NCBI GenBank assembly: GCA_947477565.1
Contig: CANJUR010000002.1
Span: 153,215 to 217,214 of the forward strand
DNA from: Deltaproteobacteria bacterium
Lineage (GTDB): Bacteria > Myxococcota_A > Polyangia > Polyangiales > Ga0077539
DNA: 64,000 nt
Reading direction: 5' to 3'
Shown: piece by piece, positions 16,752-25,848 of the stretch
Numbering within the stretch: the first letter of the stretch is position 1
How the letters are laid out: each line of letters starts with the position of its first letter
Notes under the pieces: generated by a model
Told to the model about the DNA's origin: nothing
What the model saw: the letters and a program-made list of their open reading frames with translations, nothing else
Database searches by the model: none
Translations under genes and position numbers: made by a program

Positions 16752-17212
16752 CAGCGCTTTCCTTCGTCGGAGTCTGGAGAGTCGGAACCAATGGTGGGCT
16801 TCGGGCTGACGGAGTCCCAGAGCCCGCCCCCCGCAATGGCGACAACCACTGCGGTGATGCCGGCCATGAAGCTCCCGCCATGAACCCACGATCGCGAAAT
16901 CAGCAGGCCCACCCCCAAAAACAGCGCGGCGGTCTTCGCCAGGAGCAGGGCCATTGCCAGGCCCTTACCTGCCGCAACCCTGGGATCGAGCAGCCGTGTG
17001 ATCACTCGCGCGAGAACCCAGAGGTTGAGCAGTCCGACGGACGTTCCGACCATCGAAGAGATCGCGCCTTGCGGGCCGAACTGCCGCTCCATGATGACCG
17101 CGCTGGCGACTCCAATCACGAGGGCGACCAGTCCGATCCGACGCGCGAGGGCGCCGTCGGAGTCGACGGACTCCTGGGGCGCGATGCTGGTCTCGAGGGG
17201 CGGGTGGCTCAC
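16751..17212 (-). CDS. atpI: ATP synthase subunit I-like membrane protein
   Basis: A 153-residue protein with four hydrophobic segments (RIGLVALVIGVASAVIM, SMVGTSVGLLNLWVLARVI, GLAMALLLAKTAALFLGVGL, FMAGITAVVVAIAGGGLW). Size, topology and the position immediately before atpB match AtpI, which in other bacteria helps to assemble the c-ring. The GTG start overlaps the stop of the preceding gene (GTGA). The N- and C-terminal tails are acidic and polar. Confidence 0.8.
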   Translation of the reverse strand: MSHPPLETSIAPQESVDSDGALARRIGLVALVIGVASAVIMERQFGPQGAISSMVGTSVGLLNLWVLARVITRLLDPRVAAGKGLAMALLLAKTAALFLGVGLLISRSWVHGGSFMAGITAVVVAIAGGGLWDSVSPKPTIGSDSPDSDEGKR

Positions 17213-17457
17213 GGGGTCGTCGGTGGCTTCGGGTCGTTCTGCCTGGGTTCGCTGGGTGTCGAATCGTCGCGGGTGGCGAAGCGGTACATCGATCGGAACC
17301 CCGCTGCCGCTCCGATCGCGAAGCCCACCAGGAGGAAGGTGGGCTCGGTGTGATACCGCGCGTCGATCCAGCGACCGAGGGCTGCCATCACCACGATGGA
17401 GATGACGAATTCCATTCCGAGCGACAGTCCGGCCACATCACGGAGGGGGAGCTTCAT
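17209..17457 (-). CDS. atpZ: AtpZ/AtpQ-type small membrane protein
   Basis: An 82-residue protein with two membrane segments: GLSLGMEFVISIVVMAALGR, and PTFLLVGFAIGAAAGFRSMY after the short loop WIDARYHTE. This is the pattern of the AtpZ/AtpQ family (F0F1-ATPase assembly or Mg/Ca transport partner of AtpI). It is the first gene of the atpZ-atpI-atpB-atpE set. The 109 bases to uvrC contain no obvious terminator or promoter. Confidence 0.8.
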   Translation of the reverse strand: MKLPLRDVAGLSLGMEFVISIVVMAALGRWIDARYHTEPTFLLVGFAIGAAAGFRSMYRFATRDDSTPSEPRQNDPKPPTTP

Positions 17458-17566
17458 CGGGTCTGCTCGGCTCTCCGGTCACGGGGCAATGGGCCGTTCA
17501 AGGCATACAAATCGGCGCGCTTCTATCACCGCGCTCTTTCCCCGGTCAAGCCGCGGGAAAGGCCCG

Positions 17567-19441
17567 TCACGGATCGTCGCGTTCGGGAAGTTGCAGCACC
17601 CCGGGATGCAAGTGCTCGTACGCCGCCCTGGCCCGCATTGGCCCCACCTTCGGCACGCCCGAGAGTTCGGCGTACGTCGCCTCGGCAACTCCCGCCACGC
17701 TCCCGAAGGTCCGCAGCAGGGCCCTCGCCGCCACGGGACCGAGACCTGGCAGATCATCAAGTTCGCTCCGGAGGCGCTTCTTGTGATGCAGCGCCTCGCG
17801 GGTCTTGTTGGCGAAGCGGTGGGCCTCGTCGCGTGCCCTTGCAAGCAGCACGAGCGCCGGCCCGTTGTCCCGGATGGTCACCGGGTTCTTGCGGCCCGGC
17901 TGATAGACCCGATCGACGACCTTCTCGCCGAGCACGTTCTCCCGCTCCTTCGCCAGCGAACACACGGGCATGTCGGTGATCCCGAGTTCCTGGAGCACTG
18001 TGACCGCGATGTTGAGTTGACCGCGCCCGCCATCGACCACGAATAGGTCTGGCAGTTCCCAGCCTTTCTCGTTGTTCTTGCCTCGACGAAACCTCCGGGA
18101 GAGCACTTCATACATGGCCCTGTAATCGTCGCCGGTATTCTCCGTGCGCACGTGGAAGCCCTTGTACGCCCGCTTGTCTGCGATGCCGTCCAGGAGGCAG
18201 ACCACCGCACCGACGGTTTCGGCTCCGGCGTGGTGCGAGATGTCCACGCACTCGATGGTGCGTGGCGGCTCCTCTAGATCGAGCGCGCGAGCGAGCGCCT
18301 CGGCCTGCCCGCCCGCGCTCGCCACGGCCATGCGCTTCTCCCGGAAGGCGTGTCGCGCGTTCTCCATGGCCATCGCGAGCAGCGGCGCCGCGCTGCCCTC
18401 GGATGGCTTCACGACGACGCGCACCTCCTTGCCGCGCTGCTCCGTGAGCCACTCGGCGATGCCGACGCTCCCCTCGGGTTCGATCGGCAGCACCACCTCG
18501 TCGGGAATCGTAGTGCCCTCCGCGGCGTACCGCCCGGCGATCACCTGCGAGATGAGTTCATCATCGGGGAGTTCTGCGCGGCCGAAGACCAGCGATTGGG
18601 TGTCGCGAACGAAGCCGTTGCGCACGAGCAGCAGCGTGACCACGACGCCATCTCCCTCACGGTAGAGCCCCATGACGTCACGATCGACGTCGCTCACCTC
18701 CGCGACCCGCTGCGCCTCGGTGACCTTCGCAACGGCGCTGATCTGGTCGCGCAACCGCGCTGCGCGCTCGAACTCCATCGTCGCAGAAGCCGTACGCATC
18801 TCGACCTCCAACGACCCCACCAGTTCCCGCGTCCTTCCGCCGAGAAACATCTCTACGTATTCGACCTGCGCCGCGTACTCCTCGGGCGCGACCGGTAGCA
18901 CGCACGGGCCAGCGCAGCGCTTGATCTGGAACTCCAGACATGGGCGCGTGCGCGAGGCGAACTCCTCGTTGTCGCAGGTGCGCAGTTGGAAGTGCCGATT
19001 GATGGTCTTGAGCGTGCGTCGCGCCTCGGTCGCGCTCGGGTACGGGCCGAAGTACACCGCACCATCGACCCGCGGCCGCCGCACCACCTCCAACCGCGGC
19101 CAGGCAACCCGCTTGTCGAGCCGCACGGAGAGGTAGTCCTTGTCGTCCCGGAGGCGAACGTTATACCGGGGGCGGTGCTGCTTGATGAGGGAGTTTTCGA
19201 GCAGCACGGCCTCCTTTTCGGAGGCGGTGACCACGGTCTCGATGTCGCCCAGGACGCGGTCGAGCAGAGGAATGAAATATCGGTAGTCCGAGCTGTTGGC
19301 CTGGAAGTACTGCCGTACCCGCTGCCGCAGCGAACGCGCCTTTCCGACGTAGACCACCACGCCTTTCTTGTTCTTGAAGAGGTAGCAGCCAGGGGACGTG
19401 GGCAGTGTGTCGAGCCGCGCCCGGAGCTCTTCCTCTCTCAT
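17567..19441 (-). CDS. uvrC: UvrABC excinuclease subunit C
   Basis: Cuts DNA on both sides of a lesion in nucleotide excision repair. The 624-residue product has the full domain order: a GIY-YIG nuclease (about 12-95; SPGCYLFKNKKGVVVYVGKA), a Cys-rich segment (RTCDNEEF, RPCLEFQIKRCAGPC), a UVR domain for UvrB contact (EFERAARLRDQISAV), an RNase H-like endonuclease (ECVDISHHAG, FVVDGGRGQLN), and a C-terminal HhH pair (LDDLPGLGPVAARALLRTFG, LSGVPKVGPMRARA). The Cys motif suggests a bound metal cluster, as noted in some UvrC proteins. It starts divergently from a lipoprotein gene across 177 bases. Confidence 0.97.
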   Translation of the reverse strand: MREEELRARLDTLPTSPGCYLFKNKKGVVVYVGKARSLRQRVRQYFQANSSDYRYFIPLLDRVLGDIETVVTASEKEAVLLENSLIKQHRPRYNVRLRDDKDYLSVRLDKRVAWPRLEVVRRPRVDGAVYFGPYPSATEARRTLKTINRHFQLRTCDNEEFASRTRPCLEFQIKRCAGPCVLPVAPEEYAAQVEYVEMFLGGRTRELVGSLEVEMRTASATMEFERAARLRDQISAVAKVTEAQRVAEVSDVDRDVMGLYREGDGVVVTLLLVRNGFVRDTQSLVFGRAELPDDELISQVIAGRYAAEGTTIPDEVVLPIEPEGSVGIAEWLTEQRGKEVRVVVKPSEGSAAPLLAMAMENARHAFREKRMAVASAGGQAEALARALDLEEPPRTIECVDISHHAGAETVGAVVCLLDGIADKRAYKGFHVRTENTGDDYRAMYEVLSRRFRRGKNNEKGWELPDLFVVDGGRGQLNIAVTVLQELGITDMPVCSLAKERENVLGEKVVDRVYQPGRKNPVTIRDNGPALVLLARARDEAHRFANKTREALHHKKRLRSELDDLPGLGPVAARALLRTFGSVAGVAEATYAELSGVPKVGPMRARAAYEHLHPGVLQLPERDDP

Positions 19442-19618
19442 CAGGTCTGGGAGTCTACGGGCCGTGGTGCTCGCGGTCGATCGTTCGCGCGAGGGGTTGA
19501 GCTTGTTGTCGGGAGTCTGTCATCCTGCGGCCGCGCGGCGGGCTCGCCAGGCCGACCCACGGCTGCTTCTCTTCCCCCCCGTATAGGGCCCGCGGCGCAG
19601 CACATGAGGTGTCTCGAG

Positions 19619-20584
19619 ATGTCTTCCGCCCGCGCCTCCTCGATCGTCTTTTCCCTCACGCTCGTGGCGGCGTGCTCGTCGCGTCCGCCTCCCCGGCCGA
19701 TCTCCGCGCCGCGGCCCCCCGACCCGATCGCCCTCTCTCTCCCCGAGGTGCGCGTCGCTCACGCGCAGTGGACCTCCCCGACGCCGCCCACGATGCCTCC
19801 GCCTCCGCGCCGCGGTTCGCGCCGCAGCGGGTCGATGTCGCTCGAGCTCGCGCAGCCGATCCTGGTGTCTACCAACGAGCCGGTGCGCGCCTGCTACAAA
19901 GCCTTCCTGGCGTTCTCGCCGCAGGCAGGCGGGTCGATCGTCACCTTGATGCGCATCGGCCCCTCGGGCTCCATCGACGACGTTGAGACGATCGGCTCCC
20001 CCGATCCGTCGCTCACGATCATGTCGCAATGCGTTCTTGCGGCACTGCGGACGCGACGCTTCCCTGGGCTTGGCGCGCCCTCGCTCGTGTCGTTCCCCTT
20101 CAGTTTCCGAAGCGGCGAGATCAACGGCCAGACGGTGCCTATGCCCACCCTCCCCCCGGCCCGGCCTGGCGAGATGCAGGTGCCCAACCCCGAGAACATC
20201 ACGGTCCGCCCCTGGCGTGCCACGCTCATCCCGGCCAGCGCCCCCTCGCCCGTCATGACCCGCGAGTTGGTCGATGCGGTCGTCCCCGACGTCCAATCCC
20301 TCGCGGACACGTGCTTCGCCGCCACGCTCGTCGTAAACCCTGCGGCAGAGGGAGATTTCACTCTGCGTGTGGCTGTCGAGCCTTCGGGCAACGTCAACCG
20401 GCTCGACATCACCCCGCCGGAGTTTCCGTCGCCGATGCGCGACTGTGTCGTGACGCTCGGGCGTCAACTGCACTTCCACCCGAGCCTCACGGGTGCAATC
20501 GTCACGATTCCGGTCTCGCTTCACCACATCGATTCAGACTTGGCCAACCCGATGGGCAACGGCAGCGTGCCCACGACCCGCTGA
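19619..20584 (+). CDS. Lipoprotein with two AgmX/PglI-like domains
   Basis: A 321-residue protein. The start MSSARASSIVFSLTLVAAC ends in a lipobox, then a Pro-rich linker. Two similar domains follow. The first holds VRACYKAFLAFSPQAGGSIV, then GPSGSIDDVETIG, then CVLAALRTRRFPG. The second holds ADTCFAATLVVNPAAEGDFT, then EPSGNVNRLDI, then CVVTLGRQLHFH. Each pairs two Cys residues and fits the AgmX/PglI C-terminal domain of gliding-motility proteins in myxobacteria. ATG 19619 has a GAGGTG site 7 bases before it; ATG 19604 is possible. Its job is unknown; the domains probably bind partners in the periplasm. Confidence 0.78.
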   Translation: MSSARASSIVFSLTLVAACSSRPPPRPISAPRPPDPIALSLPEVRVAHAQWTSPTPPTMPPPPRRGSRRSGSMSLELAQPILVSTNEPVRACYKAFLAFSPQAGGSIVTLMRIGPSGSIDDVETIGSPDPSLTIMSQCVLAALRTRRFPGLGAPSLVSFPFSFRSGEINGQTVPMPTLPPARPGEMQVPNPENITVRPWRATLIPASAPSPVMTRELVDAVVPDVQSLADTCFAATLVVNPAAEGDFTLRVAVEPSGNVNRLDITPPEFPSPMRDCVVTLGRQLHFHPSLTGAIVTIPVSLHHIDSDLANPMGNGSVPTTR

Positions 20585-20588
20585 TCGC

Positions 20589-21263
20589 TCACCCCCGCAA
20601 CTGACGGTACGCGGCAATCACCGCGCTCAATCGCTCGACGCGAGCGCCGGTGTCTCCCTCCGGATGGCGATCGGGGTGCAGCGCGAGGACGAGTTCCCGA
20701 TAGCGTCTACGAAGCAATTCAACGCCCGGATCGTGATCAAAACCGAGCACTTCGAAAGCCTTCACGCGTGCAGGATCGGTCGAACATCTCTCGTGGTCGC
20801 GCCGCCGCGGTCGCCCATGGAAGGTGTCCGCCGGGTCGAGCGGGGCCTGCTCCGCGGAGCCTTCGGGCAATGGTCGGGGCGAACGAAACCGCAGCACCGC
20901 TTCGCCGACGCCATAGAGCGAGTCGAGATGCGCGAGTCGTTGAGCGTTTAGAACCCGATCACACGCCGACGGGCTCACGACCTGCCGCCAGACCAATGAC
21001 TGTCCGATCCGCAGCCCTCGCGAGCGGCCGACCCCCCATGCGATCTCGACGGCCTGTCGCGAGGCGAGCCCCTTAGCGACGGCGATGTCGCCGAAGCGGC
21101 ACTCCGCGGCGCTGGACTCTACGGCCTGCACGGCCCCCGCGCGGAGGTGTACGTGGTGCACCCGGTTGGGCTCGATGAGCTCCAGGGTTCCGGTAGCGTG
21201 TAGGCGGCGCAGCCCGGCGAGCAGGTCACCGAGCGTGGTCTCATCGAGCTTTGCGGGGAACAT
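20589..21263 (-). CDS. DUF4388 (PATAN) protein with a C-terminal DnaJ domain
   Basis: A 224-residue soluble protein. The N-terminal part (GDLLAGLRRLHATGTLELI, then HHVHLRAGAVQAVESS, FGDIAVAKGLAS) is the DUF4388/PATAN-type domain common in myxobacterial signalling proteins. The C-terminal 60 residues form a J domain (FEVLGFDHDPGVELLRRRYR, then ALHPDRHPEGD with the HPD triad), which stimulates Hsp70 ATPase. The protein may connect a signalling complex to DnaK. The start was taken at ATG 21263; a GTG six bases upstream is possible. It is convergent with the lipoprotein gene 4 bases away. Confidence 0.8.
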   Translation of the reverse strand: MFPAKLDETTLGDLLAGLRRLHATGTLELIEPNRVHHVHLRAGAVQAVESSAAECRFGDIAVAKGLASRQAVEIAWGVGRSRGLRIGQSLVWRQVVSPSACDRVLNAQRLAHLDSLYGVGEAVLRFRSPRPLPEGSAEQAPLDPADTFHGRPRRRDHERCSTDPARVKAFEVLGFDHDPGVELLRRRYRELVLALHPDRHPEGDTGARVERLSAVIAAYRQLRG

Positions 21264-21310
21264 CGTCACGGCATCGGCACACGTAGCAGTCGGCTGCGCG
21301 GGACCCGAAG

Positions 21311-22081
21311 TTAGCGACGTGAGGCCTGGAGGAGGTCGATCGCAATCTTGACAACGAGACAGAGCACCACGGCGAGTACGACCCAACGAACGAAGCGATC
21401 GCCGCGCTTGACGGCGAGGCGCGCACCGAAGGCACCGCCTAGAAACTGTGCACCTGCCATCGGCAGCGCCACGTCCCAACGCACAACGTCTTGCGAGGCA
21501 AAAACGGTGAGCGCGGCGAGGTTGGATGCGAAGTTCACCACCTTGGCGTTCGCGCTCGCGCGGGCCATCGTCTCGCGCAGCCAGGTCACGTACGAGAGGA
21601 TCAGGAAAGTCCCGGTCCCGGGTCCGAAGAACCCGTCGTACGTGCCGATGACGAGGGCGATGACCATTGCGCGGCGCTGCGGCGAGGCACCCGGTGGTAG
21701 CGGCTCCGAAGGGCGTTCTTGATTGCCTCGAAACGTGAGCCGCAGCGCCACGAGGACGAGCAGTACGAGGACGACTGGGCGCAGCAGCGAGCGGGGCACC
21801 TGCAGTACGAGTGCAACGCCGACGAGCGATCCGACGAAGCCGAAGAGGAAGGAGACGACGACGCGGGACCGATCGATGACGCCGAGGCGCCAGTAGTTCA
21901 CAAGCGCACTGAAGCTACCGAAGGTTGACTGGCCTTTGTTTGTGCCGAGAGCGAGGTGCGTTGGAAGCCCGGCAGCGAGGAGCGCCGGGAGGGTGATAAG
22001 TCCGCCGCCACCCGCGATGGCATCGATGGTACCTGCGGCGAAGGCGGCAGCGATGAGGGCGGCGGTGACCTTGAGGTCCAT
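21311..22081 (-). CDS. TauE/SafE family permease
   Basis: A 256-residue inner-membrane protein with seven or eight hydrophobic segments and the two family repeats: AAFAAGTIDAIAGGGGLITL with GTNKGQSTFGSFSAL in the first half, and IGTYDGFFGPGTGTFLILSY with NAKVVNFASNLAAL in the second. The family exports sulfite, sulfoacetate or related small organic anions; the substrate here is not known. It lies 3 bases behind hutH on the same strand and is probably co-transcribed with it. Confidence 0.92.
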   Translation of the reverse strand: MDLKVTAALIAAAFAAGTIDAIAGGGGLITLPALLAAGLPTHLALGTNKGQSTFGSFSALVNYWRLGVIDRSRVVVSFLFGFVGSLVGVALVLQVPRSLLRPVVLVLLVLVALRLTFRGNQERPSEPLPPGASPQRRAMVIALVIGTYDGFFGPGTGTFLILSYVTWLRETMARASANAKVVNFASNLAALTVFASQDVVRWDVALPMAGAQFLGGAFGARLAVKRGDRFVRWVVLAVVLCLVVKIAIDLLQASRR

Positions 22082-22084
22082 CGC

Positions 22085-23632
22085 CTAGGCGAGCGCCCCG
22101 ACTGCGGCCTCGACCGCGACGAGCAGCGACCCGCTTGCGATCGCGGCATCGGCGAGTACGAAGTCTGGTGCGAGCGCGCGATCGGCGGTCAAGGTTGCCA
22201 CCATCGAGCGAAGGTGCGCGTGTGCCGCCGCGACACCGCGACCAGGCTTCAACGGGAGTCGCGAGTCGAGGCCCTGCGCAGCGGCAAGCATCTCGATGGC
22301 GACGGCCATTCGAGCGTTTCGGACGACCCGTGAGGCCTTGAGGGCGGAGGTTGCCCCCATGGAAACGTGATCTTCTCGACCTGCGGAAGACGGGATCGAG
22401 TCGACGCTCGCGGGGTGGCAGAGAATCTTATTTTCGGTGACGAGCGATGCGGCCGTGACCTGCGCGATCATGAATCCCGAGTCGAGCCCGGTGTGCGGTG
22501 CCAGAAACGGTGGCAGCCCTGACGAGAGTGCGGGGTTGACGAGTTGCTCGACGCGCCGCTCGGAAATATTGGCGAGTTCGGCACATGTCATCGCGAGGAG
22601 GTCGAGGGCGAAGGCGAGCGGCTGTCCGTGGAAGTTCCCGCCGGAAACCACCTCCGCACCGTCACTTCCGATGAATACGAGGGGGTTGTCGGTGACGCTA
22701 TTCATTTCGCGGGCGAGCACCTCGCGTATCCAGCGCATCGCATCGCGCGAGGCCCCGTGGACCTGAGGCATGCACCTCAGGGAGTACGGATCCTGGACCT
22801 TCCCGCAGTCGCGATGGCTCTCGGCGATTTCGCTCTCGGCGAGTAACGACCGAAGGTTGCGTGCGACATCGAGTGCGCCGGGGTGCGGGCGCACTGCGAC
22901 CACGCGTTCTTCGAAGGGTCTTCCGCTGCCCTTGAGAGCCTCGAGGGACATCGCCCCTGCCACGTCGGCACATCGCGCGAGCGCCTCTGCGTCGAGCAGC
23001 GTGAGGGCCCCATACGCGAGCATGTATTGGGTGCCATTGATGAGCGAGAGGCCCTCCTTGGCTTCGAGCGCGATGACTGCGACCCCCGCGCGCGCCATCG
23101 CCTCGGCGCCGGAAAGCACAGCCCCGCTGAACTCCGCGCTGCCTTCGCCGATGAGCACCGAGGCGAGGTGCGCGAGCGGCGCGAGGTCACCCGAAGCACC
23201 CACGCTCCCCTGCGAAGGAATCACCGGATGGACTCCGCTATTGAGCATCGCGAGGAGCGTATCGACCACCAGGGGGCGCACCCCGGAGAAACCGAGTGCC
23301 AGCACCTGCGCCCGCAGCAGCATCATCGCGCGAACGACCTCCGTCGGCAGCGGATCACCGACACCGCAGGAGTGACTTCGCAGGAGGTTGTGTTGGAGCC
23401 TGCAAATGTCCCTCGGAGAGATGCGGGTCTCGGCGAGTGCACCGAAGCCCGTATTGACTCCGTAAACGCGCGGTGAATCATCGCCGCCGGCGGCGATCGC
23501 GTCGATGGCCGCACGTGCGGTGGATACCCGCTGGCGGGCGTCATTGTCGAAGGCCACAGTCGCGCGTCGACGCGCCACCGCCAGCAGATCTTCCAAAACC
23601 AACGCCGACCCGACTCTCACCAGTTCATCCAT
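22085..23632 (-). CDS. hutH: Histidine ammonia-lyase
   Basis: Releases ammonia from L-histidine to give urocanate. The 515-residue length is normal. The self-made MIO cofactor comes from Ala146-Ser147-Gly148 in [16 protein letters not shown]. Also present are [15 protein letters not shown], the substrate-side RSH motif ([11 protein letters not shown]), [24 protein letters not shown], and [13 protein letters not shown] chose ATG 23632, which begins MDELVRVG; the frame extends 12 codons more without support. The usual partners hutU, hutI and hutG are absent, and its neighbour is a TauE permease, so the pathway context is unclear; an aminomutase or another aromatic ammonia-lyase activity is possible. 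Confidence 0.9.
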   Translation of the reverse strand: MDELVRVGSALVLEDLLAVARRRATVAFDNDARQRVSTARAAIDAIAAGGDDSPRVYGVNTGFGALAETRISPRDICRLQHNLLRSHSCGVGDPLPTEVVRAMMLLRAQVLALGFSGVRPLVVDTLLAMLNSGVHPVIPSQGSVGASGDLAPLAHLASVLIGEGSAEFSGAVLSGAEAMARAGVAVIALEAKEGLSLINGTQYMLAYGALTLLDAEALARCADVAGAMSLEALKGSGRPFEERVVAVRPHPGALDVARNLRSLLAESEIAESHRDCGKVQDPYSLRCMPQVHGASRDAMRWIREVLAREMNSVTDNPLVFIGSDGAEVVSGGNFHGQPLAFALDLLAMTCAELANISERRVEQLVNPALSSGLPPFLAPHTGLDSGFMIAQVTAASLVTENKILCHPASVDSIPSSAGREDHVSMGATSALKASRVVRNARMAVAIEMLAAAQGLDSRLPLKPGRGVAAAHAHLRSMVATLTADRALAPDFVLADAAIASGSLLVAVEAAVGALA

Positions 23633-23682
23633 AGAGCACGTGGGTCTACACCAGATCGAGTGGAGCATACGATCTGAGCGCG

Positions 23683-24537
23683 ATGCAGAAGCGGTGGTGG
23701 CTCGTGCTTGCCGTGAACATGGGTTGCACCGAACCGTTGCCGTCGACGTCGACGGTGGATGTACTGCGCATCCTCGCCTTGACTACGCCGACCCCTGAGG
23801 TGCGACCTGGAATCGCGATCGGGGTGCGAGCGGTCTGGTTCGATCCCATCGGCGGGCGTCGTATCCAATGGCGCTGGCGCCTGTGCAACGAGGACCTGGC
23901 CAATGATCCCCGTTCGTGTGCGCGGGGCATCGGAAGCACCGAACTGGCCTCGGGCGAGGTGGATCACGTCGAGGTGCCCGCCGCGATGTTGGCACTGTCT
24001 GGGACAGAAAGATCACGAACATGGATGGTCTACGCGCTCGCGTGTCCTTCCTCGGGCGCACTCATCGCACCTGCCGAAGGGCGCCTGGAGTGTTCCGATG
24101 GGAGCGGTTCGGAGTCTTTTCGGAGGGTCACTGTTCACGCACAAGCACCCCTGAACGAACCACCCGCGATCGGAGCATGGACCGTGGAGCATGCGGGACG
24201 ATTGAGCTCTCTTGAGGACGGGACGACCGTGGGGGTCGGCTCGCTTGTCGGCTGCGCGGGCGACTGTGCATCGCTGACGCTGACGCTGACCCCTGCGGCG
24301 GGCGCTTCCGAGAGGTTCGGAGAAACCGCGGAGTCCCTGCTCGGGTCGGTCTATGTGAGTTCGGGGAGCGTCTCGCCTCCGAGAGTTGTGATGGACCCGG
24401 GCACCGAGGTGCCCATGGTCATGCACTGGACACCCGGGCGAGTGATATTGGGAGGGGAGGTCGCGCAGGTCTGGGCGGTCTTGCGCGATCAGCGGGGAGG
24501 AGAGAGCGTTCGGTCGGTGACGATCACCGCCCGCTGA
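23683..24537 (+). CDS. Predicted lipoprotein, unknown
   Basis: A 284-residue exported protein whose N-terminus ([15 protein letters not shown]) ends in a lipobox-like MGC. The mature part is mostly beta-rich with two or more immunoglobulin-like stretches (for example [48 protein letters not shown]) and two Cys-containing loops. I recognise no enzyme motif. It is divergent from hutH with 50 bases between them, and it converges with the Cys-rich lipoprotein gene 3 bases away. The start ATG is unambiguous. Confidence 0.72.
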   Translation: MQKRWWLVLAVNMGCTEPLPSTSTVDVLRILALTTPTPEVRPGIAIGVRAVWFDPIGGRRIQWRWRLCNEDLANDPRSCARGIGSTELASGEVDHVEVPAAMLALSGTERSRTWMVYALACPSSGALIAPAEGRLECSDGSGSESFRRVTVHAQAPLNEPPAIGAWTVEHAGRLSSLEDGTTVGVGSLVGCAGDCASLTLTLTPAAGASERFGETAESLLGSVYVSSGSVSPPRVVMDPGTEVPMVMHWTPGRVILGGEVAQVWAVLRDQRGGESVRSVTITAR

Positions 24538-24540
24538 ACT

Positions 24541-25548
24541 TCACTGGCAGCGTGCGTTGACGCACGTGCGGCCAGCCGTGCAGGCAGCCGATCGAGCGCA
24601 CTCGGGCCGCTGCTCATTGGTGCTGGTGCACAGCGATCGACCCATCAAGTCAGGGACGCAGAGGTTGAACTGGACATCGACGGTCATGCAGGCGCCGTCA
24701 GGCATCGTGGTCGGTGTCGGGCAGAGTCTGCGGCACGCGCCATTGTTGCAGACCGAGCCGCTGTTGCACTGTGAGTCCATCGTGCAGAACGGTCGCGGTC
24801 GCGTGTCGACGCGGCAAACTCCACCATCACATCGCTGCCCCGAGCCGCACTGAACGTCGGCAGTGCAGGTCGCGAGGCAGGTACCGCTGACGCAAAGCTG
24901 CGCGCTGGTACACCGGCCTGCGCAGTCGGCTCCAGTCGTCGGATAGCCACAACGACCGCTGGCGCAGACCTGACCCGCGGCACACACCGTCGCCGCGTTG
25001 GACGCCGTACAACCCACGACGCACTGACCGTCGACACATGCCTGGCCAGCGCCGGTGCACTGGTAATCGAACTGGCACTGGTTGGCCGTGGCCTGGCAGC
25101 TGCCGCCGAGACACACAGGGGTGGTCGCCGCGCACTGTGCGTCGGTCGTGCAACCGCCGCTGGGGACGCACCGACGTGTCGCGGTGTCGCAAACCAATGC
25201 GGCGGCCACGCGTGTGCAGTCCGCGTTCGCGGTGCAGCCGGAAACGCACACACTGCGTGATGTTTCACAATACGAACCCGCGGGGCAGCCCGCCGTCGCC
25301 GAGCAGGTCTGCGACGGAACGCAGCGGTTGGTAGAGTCGCAATATCCGCCCACACAATCCCGACTGGCGGTGCAAGCGCGAGGGCCGGAATCGACGATGA
25401 CGGGCGGATTGTCTGTGGTGCCCGCATCGACGAAGGGGATGACATTGGGCCCATCGTTTTGCTCGCTCCACACGGGGCAGCCGAGCAGCCATGCGCCGAA
25501 GGAGCCGACGACCATGAGGGATTGAACAGTGCTGGGGTATTTGCGCAT
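24541..25548 (-). CDS. Cys-rich repeat lipoprotein
   Basis: A 335-residue surface-type protein. The leader MRKYPSTVQSLMVVGSFGAW ends in LLGC (lipobox), followed by a polar linker. From residue 60 on it is a run of short disulphide-type units of the EB/Dickkopf kind: a Cys pair, Asp/Gly, then GYC or GxCV (for example SRDCVGGYCDSTNRCV, then CPAGSYCETSRSVCV and so on to the C-terminus). About 50 Cys residues are present. ATG 25548 has a GGAGGCG ribosome site right before it, so the 9 extra codons upstream are not used. It is divergent from the zinc-ribbon operon. Confidence 0.8.
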   Translation of the reverse strand: MRKYPSTVQSLMVVGSFGAWLLGCPVWSEQNDGPNVIPFVDAGTTDNPPVIVDSGPRACTASRDCVGGYCDSTNRCVPSQTCSATAGCPAGSYCETSRSVCVSGCTANADCTRVAAALVCDTATRRCVPSGGCTTDAQCAATTPVCLGGSCQATANQCQFDYQCTGAGQACVDGQCVVGCTASNAATVCAAGQVCASGRCGYPTTGADCAGRCTSAQLCVSGTCLATCTADVQCGSGQRCDGGVCRVDTRPRPFCTMDSQCNSGSVCNNGACRRLCPTPTTMPDGACMTVDVQFNLCVPDLMGRSLCTSTNEQRPECARSAACTAGRTCVNARCQ

Positions 25549-25848
25549 AGCGACGCCTCCGGAACAGTGGCCCACCCCGTTGGTTTCAAAGGGTGCCCTG
25601 TGTTTTCTAGGTCGGTACGACGGACCGTTTCAGCATCTCCCATGCCGGGGTTCAAGTCCCATCATTCGGTCCAGAGAGTTGGGCTGCGATCGAGTGCGTG
25701 AATCGTCGTTCATAGGCCCTCCGTGAACGATCGCCGCGGGCTCCGACGCAGCGGGAAGCCCCCCGGATGATCGCTGTCGTTGGTTCGCCCAGGCGATGGG
25801 CAGTCTGTTATCGTCGCTTTCGCCGCGAGAAGAGGGCAGACCAAGCGC
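25549..25848. other. 300-bp divergent intergenic region with a tRNA-like motif
   Basis: No gene is supported here. On the plus strand at 25621-25673 there is a compact tRNA-like stretch: GGACCG (25622-25627) can pair with CGGTCC (25667-25672), a GCAT/ATGC hairpin lies between, and GGGGTTCAAGTCCC (25647-25660) looks like a T arm; CCA follows at 25671-25673. The D arm and a 7-bp acceptor cannot be formed, so this is not a normal tRNA. Promoters for the two divergent genes should lie here, but I see no good -35/-10 pair. Confidence 0.35.

Noticed and set aside
22085..23632. A complete histidine-utilisation operon
   Set aside because: Only hutH is present; hutU, hutI and hutG are absent and the neighbour is a TauE/SafE permease.
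25598..25673. Functional tRNA gene
   Set aside because: A 7-bp acceptor stem and D arm cannot be formed around the T-arm-like stretch, and the T stem has only three clear pairs.
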